Part shown: one piece after another, positions 44,818 to 57,400 of the stretch
Layout: each line of letters begins with the position of its first letter
How positions within the stretch are numbered: the first letter of the stretch is position 1
DNA from: Clavulina sp. PMI_390
Taxonomy: Eukaryota > Basidiomycota > Agaricomycetes > Cantharellales > Hydnaceae
Assembly: GCA_015039315.1 (NCBI GenBank)
Contig: WIDE01000006.1
Coordinates: 224,182 to 288,181 of the forward strand
DNA length: 64,000 nucleotides
Direction of reading: 5' to 3'
The notes under the pieces: generated by a model
Seen by the model: the letters and a program-made list of their open reading frames with translations, nothing else
Told to the model about the DNA's origin: nothing
Database searches by the model: none
Position numbers and translations under genes: made by a program

Positions 44818-46259
44818 GACAACAGAAGCCAGGTTTGAATTTAGCCTTCATTCTCAAAAGCGGCAGATCACAAGTCATATTCCTCTTGGCCGATGTGGCC
44901 GCTGCTGTGCTGACTGCGGGACCCTTCCTTGTTCACTGGGCGCTTCTGGCTATTACGTTTGGTGTCCGTTCCCACGATTGAGAAGCGAAAAACACCCATC
45001 GACAAACCAACATGACGCTCGGGTTCATGATAAGGGAGAAGAGGTTTAATCAACTATGAGAAGTAAATTTGTGAGATAAGCTCAGCGTCTATGCCCCCGG
45101 ATCCTGAGTCCACTTAACGATGCTACACACCAATGGTTGTTTGTCACCTGCAAAAAATCAACGAGTGCTTCTTGCAGAATCGAGTTAACGCCCATTGTGC
45201 CCTCAATTGATCGTAAGAGAACCTATATTACATCAGCTATCAATCGTCTTTGAGCGGCCGCCTATCAGTGGTGTTGAGAATGCACCAGTAGCTATTTCCC
45301 TACCCCGAAGTTAGATCAAAGCCACCAGCAGCAGCACTGGCCTGAGGTATCCTTTACGTGTCCTACATCTATCAAATAGCCTCCTTTTTCTCCCACCTAC
45401 TTCTACGGCAACAATCACCCCGCATCACGCCCATGGTAGCCGCTCGGCGAGCGACGAGCGCGTTGATTGTCTAGAGCCAGCTCCTGTGAGCGAGAAATTG
45501 ACGAATTTAGCCCCGAACTTGAGGCGAGCATGCTGATCGGATCTTGTGACGTTTTACATCGTTCTAAATCCCCATATATCAATCAGAAATCAGAACTGAG
45601 ATGAGTGTAGGCGCATTGGTGACGTATTGCTGTACGGTGTAGTCGTCCGGATATCTTTCCCCCGTTCTTGTGAGATTGGCCGCTGGGTTCGGCCAAGACA
45701 CGGTGATCGTGAGCCACAGCTATCTTTGCACAGTCCGAGAACCAAATCATAAACCATGTCGTATGTCTGTCTAACCAGCCTAGGGTCAACTAACCCACCT
45801 CAAGCCCCCTTGGTCTCGTCTGTCGAATTCCTTCCTCATCTCTCCAAGATTCAACGTGGGCTTCTTAGAAAATATCGAAAGGGTTTGAGGTAGAGGCTAT
45901 GTCAAAATTTGAGCGCTCCTCGCGCAGTTCAGGAAGCCAATTGTTGGATGTATAGAACTACAAAGGGCTCTATTCATTCAACTCACGCCGGTACAACACC
46001 ACACTTGCTATCCAGGTCAGCAAAATGTTATCAGCATTGGGATGGCTTATTTTTGCATGGCTGCCCAACGTTCGCGCCTCGCAAACCATGTACAAGGCCC
46101 AAAATATAGCATAAAACTACAGTACGGTTAGACGAGTTACGTAGGGCAGGGCAGCATGGAAGGAGGAAGCACATAAGTCATCTAGAGGCGGGCAATACAG
46201 GAAAGCAACGAACCAGGGGGGCATGCAAAAGAACAACGAGGTTCACAGGAAGGAGGACC
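44818..46259. other. Long intergenic region with no supported gene
   Basis: 1,442 bp, one of the two longest gaps. I looked for tRNA-like, repeat and coding signals; short frames (45583-45789, 45909-46109 and others) have no motif and mostly non-ATG starts. It should contain the promoter of the NCWWFA gene and the TAF4 3' UTR. Confidence 0.4.
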
Positions 46260-48173
46260 TCACCACCCTCGCGCTGCTCCTCTGCCGCCCCCATGGCCCT
46301 TCTCGCGATCAATCGCAAACTCGACGTCAACCAGCGTCAAATTCCGTGTACCATCGTCCTCCTCGCCCTTCCTGAACGCCTGGTTCGCCCGCCCCCAGCC
46401 CCCAGTCGTCCCTCCCGCACCAAGCGGAGAAGGTCGTGAGTAAGGACTGCTCGTCCCATTCACCGTCGTACTCCCTGTAGTCGTAGTGGTTCCTGTCCCA
46501 CCTCCCCCTCCTCCCGCAGCACCACTAGTACTGGCTGCGCTCGTACTTGCACCGGCACTCGCAGCCGACGCAGAAGGGGTCAGCGCACTCGCGTTCATCC
46601 ACGCAAACTTCTTCTTGCTTCCACCAGCAGCGCGCTGCGCGACATCATCCTGGAACTTTTTCTTCATGTCCTCACTCATGTTCTTCGCCGTCACGCCTGG
46701 GCCAGGGTCTTTTCGTTTCCGCTTTTTGCTAGACGCATCGCCGCTCCCAGAGGCCTCAGCTCCACTACCGCCTCCCCCACTCCCATCACCTGCGCCGCCA
46801 GATCCTCCAGCCACGCCGTCCGGATTCTCCAAACGGTCGTGCCGCAGCTTTCGTATCCGCGTCTCCTCTTCTCTCTCGACCTTTTCGATCGCAGTGAGTA
46901 GTTTACGCGGGTCACGCTTGATCGTGTGCCCCCACATCGGCGAGTCGTCCGAGTACAACCCTGGAGGTCGTGCGACTGTGGTTTGAAGGCGATGATTCCG
47001 CGCATGGAGTGACGATTTGATGACACCCATAAGACGCTCTCGTAGGCCCAACGCAGCATAGTTGATAGCCTCGTCAGATACTTTCGTGACATTGTGATTT
47101 GACGCTAGTGCATACAACCACACGATAAGATGAGGAACACGGAATGTCGAGTCTAGTAATACTGACCTATTGAGCGAATCGTGGGCCCCAGTATTCGAGG
47201 ATCGATAAACGACTGCTGCCGCGAGCGATCAGCACGCGGTATCCCGGCTGTTTGTCCAGAATAGAAGTCGCGTGTCCGGTTAAGGGCATCTTGTTCCGCC
47301 TAGATAACATGATAACCTAAGTCCGGATAAACGTAACCACAAGATAGAATCGGTTGGTACCTTCACGTCCACGCCTGCACTGCCAAGAACATCATTCAGC
47401 TCGTTAGGATCCGATGAGTCAAGCGGGTTTGGAGGAGCAGGAGCCGGGACCGCAGGTGCTGGGATAGGGTGATAGGTTGTTGTAGAGGGAGTAGTGGGGG
47501 TATGGAGTGTCGTATGGGTGTTCTGATAGTGGGGGGTGTAACTGGCAGTTGATGGAGGGATGGTGCGCACAAAACCTGCAGAGGTGAGCTGACCGCTGGA
47601 GTATGTGTATAGTGAGCTGGCGGCCGACGCGCCGGCATTGGGATAAGAGAGAGCCGGTGATGTTGGTGGAAGGGATGGGTATGTCTGGGCTGGGAGGTAT
47701 CGGGAGAGGGATGCTGTAGGGTTTGGCATGGTCGGTGGCCGACTGCAACGCGCGACATGTCACTTGAGTGCACGAATCAACAAGCCAGGATCGAGTAGAA
47801 CGAAGCATACCCAGCAGTAGGAGATGGTATTGCTGCCAACGCAGGATCTAGTGTGATTGGATCTGCCAAAAGTGGCTGGAGCTTAACGATGGCCAGGAGG
47901 CGCATGTGGTTGGAACTTACTGGACGCGGCGGACGCCCATGGGGACGATGAGGAGGGTAAGCTGATCCCCGAGGGAGTTATGGCCCCTGTTGCCCCAATT
48001 GTGGGCGTATAGGGGCGAGATATTGAGGAAGTTGCAGATGCGAGCGATGGTGGACCTGGCAGAGAGAGATGAGGAGTCGTTGTTGTGGTCGTTGTCGTAG
48101 TAGACGTGGAGGCTGCCGGGGTGGCTGGACGCGCGTCTACCCGCGGTCGTTTGGCTGCAGTTGGCCCACTCAT
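46260..48173 (-). CDS. TAF4: TFIID subunit TAF4
   Basis: Subunit of the general transcription factor TFIID; its histone-fold partner is TAF12 (family knowledge). The start ATG (48171-48173) reads MSGPTAAKRPRVDARPA, followed by Ser/Thr/Pro-rich sequence across several exons (47280-48173). A LDSSDPNELNDVLGSAGVDVK segment (about 47385-47450) lies before the conserved C-terminal region. That region has VTKVSDEAINYAALGLRERL, MGVIKSSLHARNHR, MWGHTIKRDPRKLLTAIEKV and EREEETRIRKLRHDRLENPD, characteristic of TAF4. It continues NMSEDMKKKFQDDVAQRAAG, KKKFAWMNAS and the final LTLVDVEFAIDREKGHGGGR, stop 46260-46262. Several introns in the 5' half. The 3' exon carries Gly/Ala/Ser-rich insertions. The antisense strand has a long open frame (46486-46986) that is a by-product of its G/C-rich codons. 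Confidence 0.9.
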
Positions 48174-48342
48174 TGGCACGTTTTGTGGGACGCGTGCAAA
48201 AGACGGCGTTCGAGGTGCAGCCTCTGAGTGTCACCGGCGCTCTTTGTTTGGTCGTGTTCAAGGATTTTTTAGCGCCAACCTTTCCTTGGACCTTGAACTC
48301 TTGAACGCGCGACTCAACTCATTGCTCTGCGCGTCTGCATCC
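48174..48342. promoter_or_regulatory. Compact bidirectional promoter, TAF4/mL44
   Basis: 169 bp between outward-facing ATG codons. The plus-strand frame of the mL44 gene is open through this interval but has no ATG before 48343. Confidence 0.5.
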
Positions 48343-49636
48343 ATGGCTTTGCGGGCGTCGTCGTCAGCTATCAAGTCGGGGCTGTCGGCCCTCCCAAGAG
48401 CGCAATTTCCTCCGCCAGAATTGAGGAATGCAGCCGTGCGCGTGCCAGGAGCCAAGCTCACTCCCGCAGAGTGGGGCACCTTGCAGGCACCATCCCCAGC
48501 TGCATTGTCAGCTCTTGCTGCTCGTCTGCAATTCTCAGTAGCCGAGTCTAATTCCCCCTCCACGTCTCAAAAATCCCAATCCCGTGCCACCGAATTACTC
48601 GAACAAGCATTGACCCACCCCTCATGCCTTTCATTATATTCCAAACACTACCCTAATGCTCCCCTTCCTTCCACAAATCAGGCACTCGCCACCGTCGGTA
48701 ATGGCTTGCTTGGTCTCTTCGCGTCAGAATGGATCCACGCGACCTACCCACACTTGCCAGGTCGTGCCGCGAAAGCAGCTGTCAGCGCATATGTGGGCCC
48801 AAGAACCCTGGCAGACGTTGCTAAAGAATGGGGCGCGCCGTCTCTATTACGGTGGTCACAAAAGGTTCGCTCGTGCATTCTTTCACGACATTCATAGAGC
48901 ATGTATTGAATTCACCACGTCTATGCTTTTAGGACCTCTCCACTGGGCAAGGTCACTCCGTTCTGCAAGTAACAGCTCTTGCATCTTTCCCTCGTGCTCT
49001 AGTGGCCTTGATTGCTCGCCATGTATCGCTGGCTGCCGCACGGAAATTTGTTCACGACCATTTCCTGTCGCGTGCCGTGGACCTCCAACCGTTGCTCAAA
49101 TTTCGTGCCCCAAAGACGGCCCTCACTGAGACTGTTGCAAAGTTCGGGCGCGAACGGCCTGTTTCCAGGCTGTTGAAAGAAACTGGACGACACACCAACA
49201 CCCCAATCTTTGTGGTTGGCATCTATTCGGGCGCTGATAAGCTAGGGGAAGGCTTTGGTAACTCCATTAAGATGGCTGAGTACCGAGTACGTAGTATTTT
49301 CACGACATAACGTCCCCTCAGATAACTAACTATAGCCTAATTGTTCAGGCTGCTGAAGATGCACTGAATCGTGTCTATCTCACTCAACAACCATCCCACC
49401 TCTTCGACCTTCCAACTTCGACCTTCCCCACTTCATTCCAAACTTCCGAACACCCTCCCTCAATACCTTATGGCTCATACACAGCACCGATTCTCGGCGA
49501 ATCGGAGGTCTTGTATGCTTCAGCAGGTAAAACGGGCACCCGTGCGTCTGGGTTGCCATCCGGTCGTCGCTCTGAAGGGTCGACATCACTACCGCCTTCG
49601 CATTCACCCGCACCTTCTCCTTCAGATGTCGACTAG
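48343..49636 (+). CDS. MRPL3: Mitochondrial large-subunit ribosomal protein mL44 (RNase III-like fold)
   Basis: Structural protein of the mitoribosome with an RNase III fold and double-stranded-RNA-binding domain (family knowledge). The start gives MALRASSSAIKSGLSALPRA, a typical basic/Ser/Ala mitochondrial targeting sequence. LEQALTHPSCLSLYSKHYPN matches the first RNase III motif. The signature region reads NQALATVGNGLLGLFASEWI, where active enzymes have ERLEFLGDAVL, so the acidic catalytic residues are absent, as expected for mL44. An intron follows WSQK (about 48864). Exon 2 has SVLQVTALASFPRALVALIA, then a dsRBD-like part RPVSRLLKETGRHTNTPIFV, GIYSGADKLGEGFGNSIKMA, and after a second intron AAEDALNRVYLTQQPSHLFD. 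The frame ends SPAPSPSDVD with the stop at 49634-49636. About 390 residues. Head-to-head with TAF4. Confidence 0.88.
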
Positions 49637-49973
49637 AGTTATGGTACTTTTATGCTAAACATCCGCCCATTAAGCGTCCCCTGCTTTTAATATTCTATCG
49701 AGGATTCGCTCTAGCATAATATAATTTCATACAAGCAATCGCAATGTTCACCCCCACCCTGTTGTCTGTCTGGTGCAGCCTCTTAGAACATGTACATGCC
49801 CTGAGGAATTGGTCAGTGAATCTACTGCCACATACAACATGGCAAGGAGACGATAGGTTAGGCCTCGCTGAGCAGGACACCAGAGTCGCCAGCCACCGTT
49901 CCCACGATTGTCTCGGCCCCGAACAGGTTCAGTTCTCGAGGCACTGCATGAAACGCCCAACATCAACCCCCCG
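49637..49973. other. Gap between mL44 and the SNF2 gene
   Basis: 337 bp. The frame of the SNF2 gene is open from 49872 but has no ATG before 49974. A 5' exon might therefore lie here (ATG codons occur at 49744, 49789 and 49839), but I could not join one convincingly. Confidence 0.35.
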
Positions 49974-52900
49974 ATGCATTATGCCCACCTGAACCAGGCG
50001 TTTGCAGCAGGCACACTCGTCCTACCATTCTGTGGCTCCTTATCTACCGCCGATTCCGAATGGCTTCCTCTTGCGAAATATCGGTTCGACTGGCCCGCAC
50101 TAGCGCGCCGAGAGAACGACTCATATTTGCTGGAGACGGTTGACTATCTCATTCGCACGGACTTTATATACGCAACTGTGAAAAGCTCTACTGCTGAACA
50201 GCCTGTGGAAGGAGGGCAGTGGGATCCCAATTTCCTACAAGGTAGAAGGACACACGTCAGAGTCTACCTGGTCCCAGCAGACCTGGAACCGAACCAGGCT
50301 ACATGGCTTCGGACTGCGAAAGCCTCTATGCAAGCTGCGTGTAGAGACTCAATTCTGACACTCCTTCGTCATCTCGATGTCTCGCACGAAGCCTGGGATT
50401 GTCTTGCACCTTCCCCGGATTCCCAGCTCGAGGGAAACTCCTTCTTCACTTCTTGCTTCCCCTCTCCACAAAAAGAAGTCCCCCAGACACTCTCACGTAT
50501 TTTCCAAAATATCAACTCTCCCCTCATCGATCAGAATCGCCTTGGAGCCGTTGAAACCCTAACGGAGAGGCTCGACGAGCTTACTCATGTACCTGACAGC
50601 ATACCTGGTCTACGCTCCACGCTCTACCCTTACCAAGGCATGTTATCAGACTCTAAATTCGTGATTGAACAATGAGCTAACCTGTCTAATCCAGCCAACT
50701 CTGTGGCCAAACTCCTCCAAGAAGAGCTGTGCTATCCTGATCCTGACGACCCGACCTACATTTGCGTCAAATCTCCAATCGATGCCAGTCGCTATTTCTT
50801 CGTCAATCCCTCCACACTATCCGCTCGCTCCTCCCCCGAGCAATATTCCCGCTCCAGGCGAGGGGCAGCTGGTATATTGGCTGAAGATCCTGGCTCAGGC
50901 AAGACTATCATGGTATGTACAGGTTCCCTGTCTTCTCTTTTGCGTCTATTGATAGACCCCCTGGACTACTCTAGATCCTCGCCCTCGTCCTTGCCACCAA
51001 ATTCGAAGTCCCTGTTGCGGTACCTTCTTCGCCGTATTATACGCCCGTAATCATCACGCCTGCGATTGAGCGAAAACATACTATCGGAGATCCTGAGCTT
51101 CTTCCAGCTGTTCCTTCGCTGCGACAATTCTCCCTTCATCGAGCCAGGACATCGAATGTGTCTCTAACAGATGCTGCAAACCTCCTCCCCGACCATCTTG
51201 CCGCTGCTCTTACGGCCAACAACCCCTACTACATGGACTTTTACCCCGAAATCGACGTGCTGAACCCTAGCAGCTTTTTCAACGTCCGAAGGTCAGCCCT
51301 GCACCCAGAAGAGAAGATATTCCTATCTGTTGCTACTCTCGTCGTGGTTCCCGCGATGCTACGGCTGCAGTGGGATGCTGAGATCACTAAGCATGTCGAG
51401 GATGGAGCGTTGAGAATCCTTGTGCTGAAAACTCAGAGTGACATAGTTTCCGTAGAGCGACTGGCAAATGATTATGACGTAGGTCTTCAACCACTCCTCG
51501 TATTGTATTGATGTTGACCAGCATCATCCTCTACCTTTTAGATCATTCTGATGAGCTATGAAGGTACGAGGACATCTGGTCTTATGGGAGATGTTTAGTT
51601 TAATCTTTCCTTCTCCCAGCCTTTGCGTGGGCGGTCAAACACAGAGCTCCTTGTTCTTGCAAGCCCGCTTCTGGATACTGCCTCCCAGTCCTTCTCCACA
51701 TATGCTGGAAACGTCTGGTGATTGATGAAGGGAACATTTGCGGAAGCGGGGTGACCGAATTGGTCAACCAGCTGCGCCAGATAAAGGCGGAAAACAAATG
51801 GATCGTTACTGGGACCCCAACCACAAATCTGGTTGGAGGGACGGTTGACGCTGACGCCAACATGATCAGTGTTGCTGAAGAGCCCTCCAAGCTCTCTGAC
51901 GACGCGTACAAGGCAGTTGGTCGTCCATGGTCCACCCGCGATCGTGACGACCTCAATCGTTTGGCCTACATGATCGGAGGGTTTCTCGCCATCCCTCCGT
52001 TCCACCTGAACGAGCAAGGCGGCAGTGGTATTTCGTACTTCAAGAAGCACATAATCGAACCCCTCTTCCACCCCAATGGTCCGCAATTCGGTACAATCGA
52101 GGCTTTATCGAATGTCATGCAGCGGGTCATCATTCGCCACAAGTAAGTTTGAATGTCTCTTTATCACTGGATATCAGAAATTTTGACTACACCAACATTA
52201 GAGCCGAAGATCGCGCAAAAGATATCATCTTGCCTCCGATGACTCACGAGACGGTGCTCCTAGAGCTGGATGAGTACGCCGCTATCACGTACAACGTCAT
52301 GCAGACAGTTATTGCTGTCAATGCCGTCGACTCGGAGCGCGTCGGACCAGTATGTGCACTATAGCTCTGACACAATCTGTTTCATGACTGAAGAATTATC
52401 CCAGGACTACCTCTTTAGTCCACAGAATGTACCGCATCTTAGGACCCTCGTTGCGAACGTCTCTCAGTGCGTATATCACACTATCGATGACAGTGTGCCA
52501 CTTAACCCTGCTTGATCGTCTAGGTCGTTATTCTGGCACGTTGATGACAAAATATTCGATATTGACCAGGCCATGCCTCGAACCAAGAAAGCCCTTGATA
52601 AATGCAAGAGTCGGGATCTGGATCTAGCTGCTGATATTGCGTTGTTGGAGCTCTCCCTTCAGATACAGTGAGCAAATCGTCAAAAGCCGGAGCTTTCTCT
52701 TACGTTTTGTGCGCCAAGGGAAAAAGCAAGTGCTGACAGCACCTGGCGTGGCCTCATGACCTCGGTCGAACTGCCTTATCGGCTGGCTGGTGTCCCTCCA
52801 TTATTTGGCCAAGACTGGGGGAAGTCCTCGTTGTCCAGTTCGCAATCACCCGAAGAGATGTCTCAGCCTGCTCGTATCATGCTTGGGTCCTCTCGGATAT

Positions 52901-54311
52901 CGAAACTGCGCATTCTTGTATCAAAATGCCCGCCTGACGCCTTGACCCTCGCAACCATCTCGGCTGCTGGGCAGGCTATCCGGCAAGCCGAAGTCGAGCT
53001 AGCAGAATCTCTAGACGCAAAGAAACGGCACATCCAATCCTCTGCGCGCAAAACAAACAAGGCGATGGCTAAGACCGGGATCACAGTCCCCAGTACTAGT
53101 AACAAGGCTGAATTAGTTCGAGGCCCTACGGCAAACGGCACGAAATCTCTTGCGGAGCTCAATGCGTTAGCTAATTCTCAAGCCTCGAGTGCTTTCGCGA
53201 TCGCAACCCATGCAACGGGTATTGAATTGGACGGTGTCTCAGTGAGCTTGATTCGAGATGGTTCATCGCCTATAGATCCTAGGAATGTGACTATTGGGAG
53301 GTCCGGGTCGTCGAAATTGGACTACATACTCCAGGAGGTGCGTATCTCTCTGCTTGGCTCCGCTCAAGTCTTATGTTTCCCTCCATAAAGGTCCGGAAGT
53401 ACTCTGCGAACGAGAAATTCCTCGTCTTCTCGTCTAGTGTGCTTACTCTCGCCCACGTCGCGGATGGGCTCTCCCTCATGGGAGTCCGATTCCTTCAACT
53501 TTCCGGAGGACAAACGAGGAACGGGAAGGAGCAGGTGCTGACAACTTTCAAGACCTCGGATGACTTCCGAGTGCTGTTGATGGAGCTGAAGGTTCGTTCC
53601 TAATTAAGGGATATCTTCGTATTATCCATTTTCTGCGCGCTGAAGCCTCGACTTTAAGTATGGCGCCCGTGGCCTCAATATCACTGAAGCCTCCCGTATT
53701 ATTTTCTGCGAACCCGTCTGGGGTCTAGACGTGGAGTCTCAAGCGATTAAGGTACTGTGTTATCCCCACCCGCCGGGATCCGAGCCCTAACAACTTTCGT
53801 TCATAGCGTGCCTACCGGATAGGACAAACTCGACCGATCACAGTCAAGACTCTAGCCATTCGTGAGACTTTCGAGGAAGAGATCATGAAGCGCCGTACAC
53901 CAAATGCACTCTCGAAAGATGTATGCGTTGACGATGGCATGAGAGGTTTTCTTATGGTACGCATGCATGCTCTCTTGCCGACTTTGCGAACAATATGGTA
54001 CGGGCATTCACTAACCATCTCTTATTTTCTCCAACTAGAATCCTTCGATGATAGGACATCGAGACGCTGCCGAAGGCACTGGCGATTCTCCCCTAATTCC
54101 TCTCATGACACCATCCGTCTTGGACTCAGACATGGACGCCGAGTTGTCGGGGATAGCTGGTCCTGATCTCCAGGTGTTAGACATCGATCGGCCTAGGAAG
54201 CGAGCAATTCGTTTCGTTGAATCAGAAGCGGATTCAGATATCATGATAGACGATGCTAACATTCCCACCAGCAGCCCCGCAAAGAAGCCAAGGATCCGTT
54301 TCGATATATGA
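49974..54311 (+). CDS. Divergent SNF2-family DNA-dependent ATPase
   Basis: Superfamily 2 helicase-like ATPase of the SNF2 group; the specific role is not identifiable. First in-frame ATG is at 49974 ([20 protein letters not shown]); the frame extends further 5', so an upstream exon is possible. An ~300-residue N-terminal region precedes motif [15 protein letters not shown] (about 50870-50911), where typical SNF2 proteins have [26 protein letters not shown] (motif Ia) and DIILMSYE follow, then Walker B as [20 protein letters not shown] (DEGN instead of DEAH/DEGH) and [14 protein letters not shown] (motif III). A long linker (52140-53330) contains an [21 protein letters not shown] basic stretch. 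The C-terminal lobe has [60 protein letters not shown] and [20 protein letters not shown] (motif VI). An acidic tail ends KKPRIRFDI. No RING finger or HIRAN domain seen. About ten introns. Confidence 0.78.
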
Positions 54312-54455
54312 CCAGTAACACCGCAAATGATTGTATCCAATGTACTGTATCTGTAGACTATGACATAATTGGTTGGTCACAGCAGGATAAGCCAGGGCTG
54401 TGGCATGAGGATGGTCGTGATTCTATTCATTATGAACATGCTTGGATGGAGTATC
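54312..54455. other. Convergent 3' region, SNF2/IML2
   Basis: 144 bp between converging stop codons; overlapping or abutting 3' UTRs are likely. No other feature. Confidence 0.35.
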
Positions 54456-57400
54456 TCACAGACCAAGCATGTTCTTCTTCGCGGCAATTTCGTCTCTCAA
54501 CTGGAGGTGTCAAGGTCAAATAAAATTCAAACAAGAGTATAACTATAAGGACTCACGAAAGCAATCCTGGTCTCTAGACGAGATGACAGGTCAATAGGGC
54601 CGGTTCCGGTGGCAGCAGCTGTCAAGTGTTTCTCTGCTTGAGCAAGGACAGCCTTCCACTTTGTCTGTGCTGCGACAGGATCAACAGTGGTAGTCCCTGA
54701 GGACTCTTTGTCCGTAGCCGAAGCATTATCTTCGGCGGACGCGGTCTTTAGAGTCAGCACAGCAAGTTCGAGGTGTGCCGTGTTTATCATCCACTGGCCC
54801 TCGACACCCGGGCGGGTCGTGGCACTCTCCAAGTAGGCACGTGCCTCGGTTGGGTGCTCTGCGCCTCTGTGAAGTATTCCCAACAGGAGATCGCGGGAGG
54901 TGAGTTCGTCGGGGAGGATGAGATCCACTTTCCCATCCTGCGCAGGCGCATCCGCAGAAGAAGCGGTCAAATAGGGTGTAGGGATGGTGGGTGGTGGGGT
55001 CAGGACGAGGATGTCGACGATGTGGGCTTCAGCAAGTTCTTTTTTAATGTTCCCGTGGGTATTCCAGACGACTCCAAGTTCCTCCGCCTAGGTAGGAATG
55101 AGGTAGAGGAACTCAATGACCGGAAATGGCAGTGATAAGGAATGAAAACGCACGATTGGCATCTTGATGGCGTCCGCGTAGTCCGCAGGGTTCCCTCCAA
55201 GCATTGCCTGCTTCTTTTTGTAGAACTCCACTGCGTGGAATCTACATCAGTATGAGGCGTGAACTAGGGATTCAAGCACTAACTCTTTTTCTTGATGAAC
55301 ACCTCTGTTGGCAGATCACGGCCACCGATTTTCCTCCTTTCCAAAAGACCAGGGAGCCGGTCGAGCTGCTCCTTGGCTTTCTTGGTACCATCTTCCGTGT
55401 TGAGGGCAAAGTAGCAGCCTATGAAAACGAGACCTAGTGAATACGGGAGTATGGCGGGGAGGCAATAAAACTAGAGCCAACCTGCAGCAAGGAACGAATA
55501 TGTAGAATGACTCCTGCGTAATAAAGTATGAGGATATCAAGCAATCAGCAATTTCGCGAAGAAACCCACCAGTTATTCAAGGTTTGCATCTTCAGGAACA
55601 TTTCTGCACTCTCTTCGTACTTGCGTTCCGCCAGGTAGATCCAACCAAGCTCGAATACAAGCATTGCATCAGCCTGCTGGAAATGAATGGGGCGCTCGGG
55701 ACTGAGCCCACGAAGCAGGGTTTCAATGGCCGCAGGGTTGTTCCCAGAGTATCGTTGGAGCTTGGCCTATGGACGAATGATACAAGAGCAAGAGCTGCGT
55801 GAGACCAAAGAAACTCATCCAAGTGATTGGCCATGATTTGAACAACGCACCCGGTTAAGAAGCCAGAGCGAACCATGTGGATACCTAGCTTCCACCCTGT
55901 AGCAGCGAGGCGATTAGGGACACTGTGATTGGGGTAGTTCACGATAGCGACGAACTTGTTGAGCATGGAATCATATTGTCTCATGAGCCGCGCTCCATCA
56001 GCCTGCCAGCCAGACACTAGCAGCACGACGCCATTGTACGTCATCAAGGCGAGCTGCCCAGAAAAGTCTATTAGCTTGACTAGAGTTTCGCCTCTACGAG
56101 AATGGGCAGCTTACGCTGATGAGTCCAAGGAAGATAGTGCGTTAGCTCGTGCCAAACGAGAACACCAGGCGCAAAGGAACTCACGCAGCAAACTCAGAAT
56201 GAGAGTCATAACCATTTGCGGAGACAGCTAAAGCTTTTAAACCCAAAGCACGATCGCTCTTGAATCCCAGGACTGAGATGAGATTCCTAATGGATTAGAG
56301 GCGGCATCAGGTAGTGTTTTGAACGGAATACTGGGATGACGCACCTGATTTTGGGAGGCAACAAGGACAAGATCAAGTTGAACAGTCCGAATCCTATATG
56401 TAAGAAACCATTAGAAGCCTCGTCTCAGTTGGGAGGCAACAAGGACAAGATCAAGTTGAACAGTCCGAATCCTATATGTAAGAAACCATTAGAAGCCTCG
56501 TCTCAGTCTAGAAAGGCATTGGGCTTATGCTTACCGAATGCAACGCCCGAAAGGATCAATTCGTCGGTGCGAGTTTGAGGCTCTATTTTCCCAGTTGGCG
56601 GGGTGATAGGAGTGGAAGAGCCGCTGCTTGAGCCTCCCCAGCCAAAGAGGGAGCGTTTAGGGCTTGGAGCAGAGGCAGATGTAGGGGAGCTAGCCTGGCG
56701 CAGCAGTTTCTCCTTGGGGGGTATGCTCACCGCGAGAGGAGCTTGGAGATTGCTCGAGGACGGAACGCGAGAGGCTCCTGGTGTCGCGTAGCTGTCTAGG
56801 CCATTTGGATACACCTCTTTGAACAAGGTAGTAAATTTGCTATGCGCACTGTGGACGATTCAGGTGTCAGCGCACAAGCGAACAAAGCCCCACCATACAC
56901 CAATTCAACAATCTAAAGTGGGGACGCCAGGTGTATTGTGGAGCATGAGAAAAAGAGGTAGTGAACTTGCCTGTTCAGCGCATATCTATTACAGTCGCGG
57001 GGAAGACATTAGCACGGTCGACGGGGAAAGCCACCTCGGCGCACAGACAATCAATCAAATGACAAGGCTCAAACTCACAAGCATTTAGCAAAGCCCATAT
57101 AGCTCTCCTGCAGCGCATTAGTGAGGCCCAACAAGACGATTGCGTCGGCTTGCAAGGCGTCCCACTCGATCCCCTGACGGAATTGTCGTGCACCCACATC
57201 CTTGAAAGGTGACTTCCCACTCTTCGCGAGCTTGGCTTGTTCCTTGGCACCCGCCTCGGCAATCGTGAGGTATTTAGTAGCTTCACCCATGAGACTTTCC
57301 TATTTACGAAAGATAAACCGGGGATAATGTGTGGGCGCGCACGGGGATTCACCGAAGTCAGCGATAAATATATCCCTCGTTGGATGGATGCACATGCTGA

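Noticed and set aside
44818..46259. Hidden gene or mobile element in the long gap
   Set aside because: No coding motif, terminal inverted repeat, LTR or tRNA-like structure found by eye.
46486..46986. 166-codon plus-strand open frame opposite TAF4
   Set aside because: Pro/Ala/Leu-rich by-product of G/C-rich codons on the TAF4 strand; non-family sequence; TAF4 motifs on the other strand are clear.
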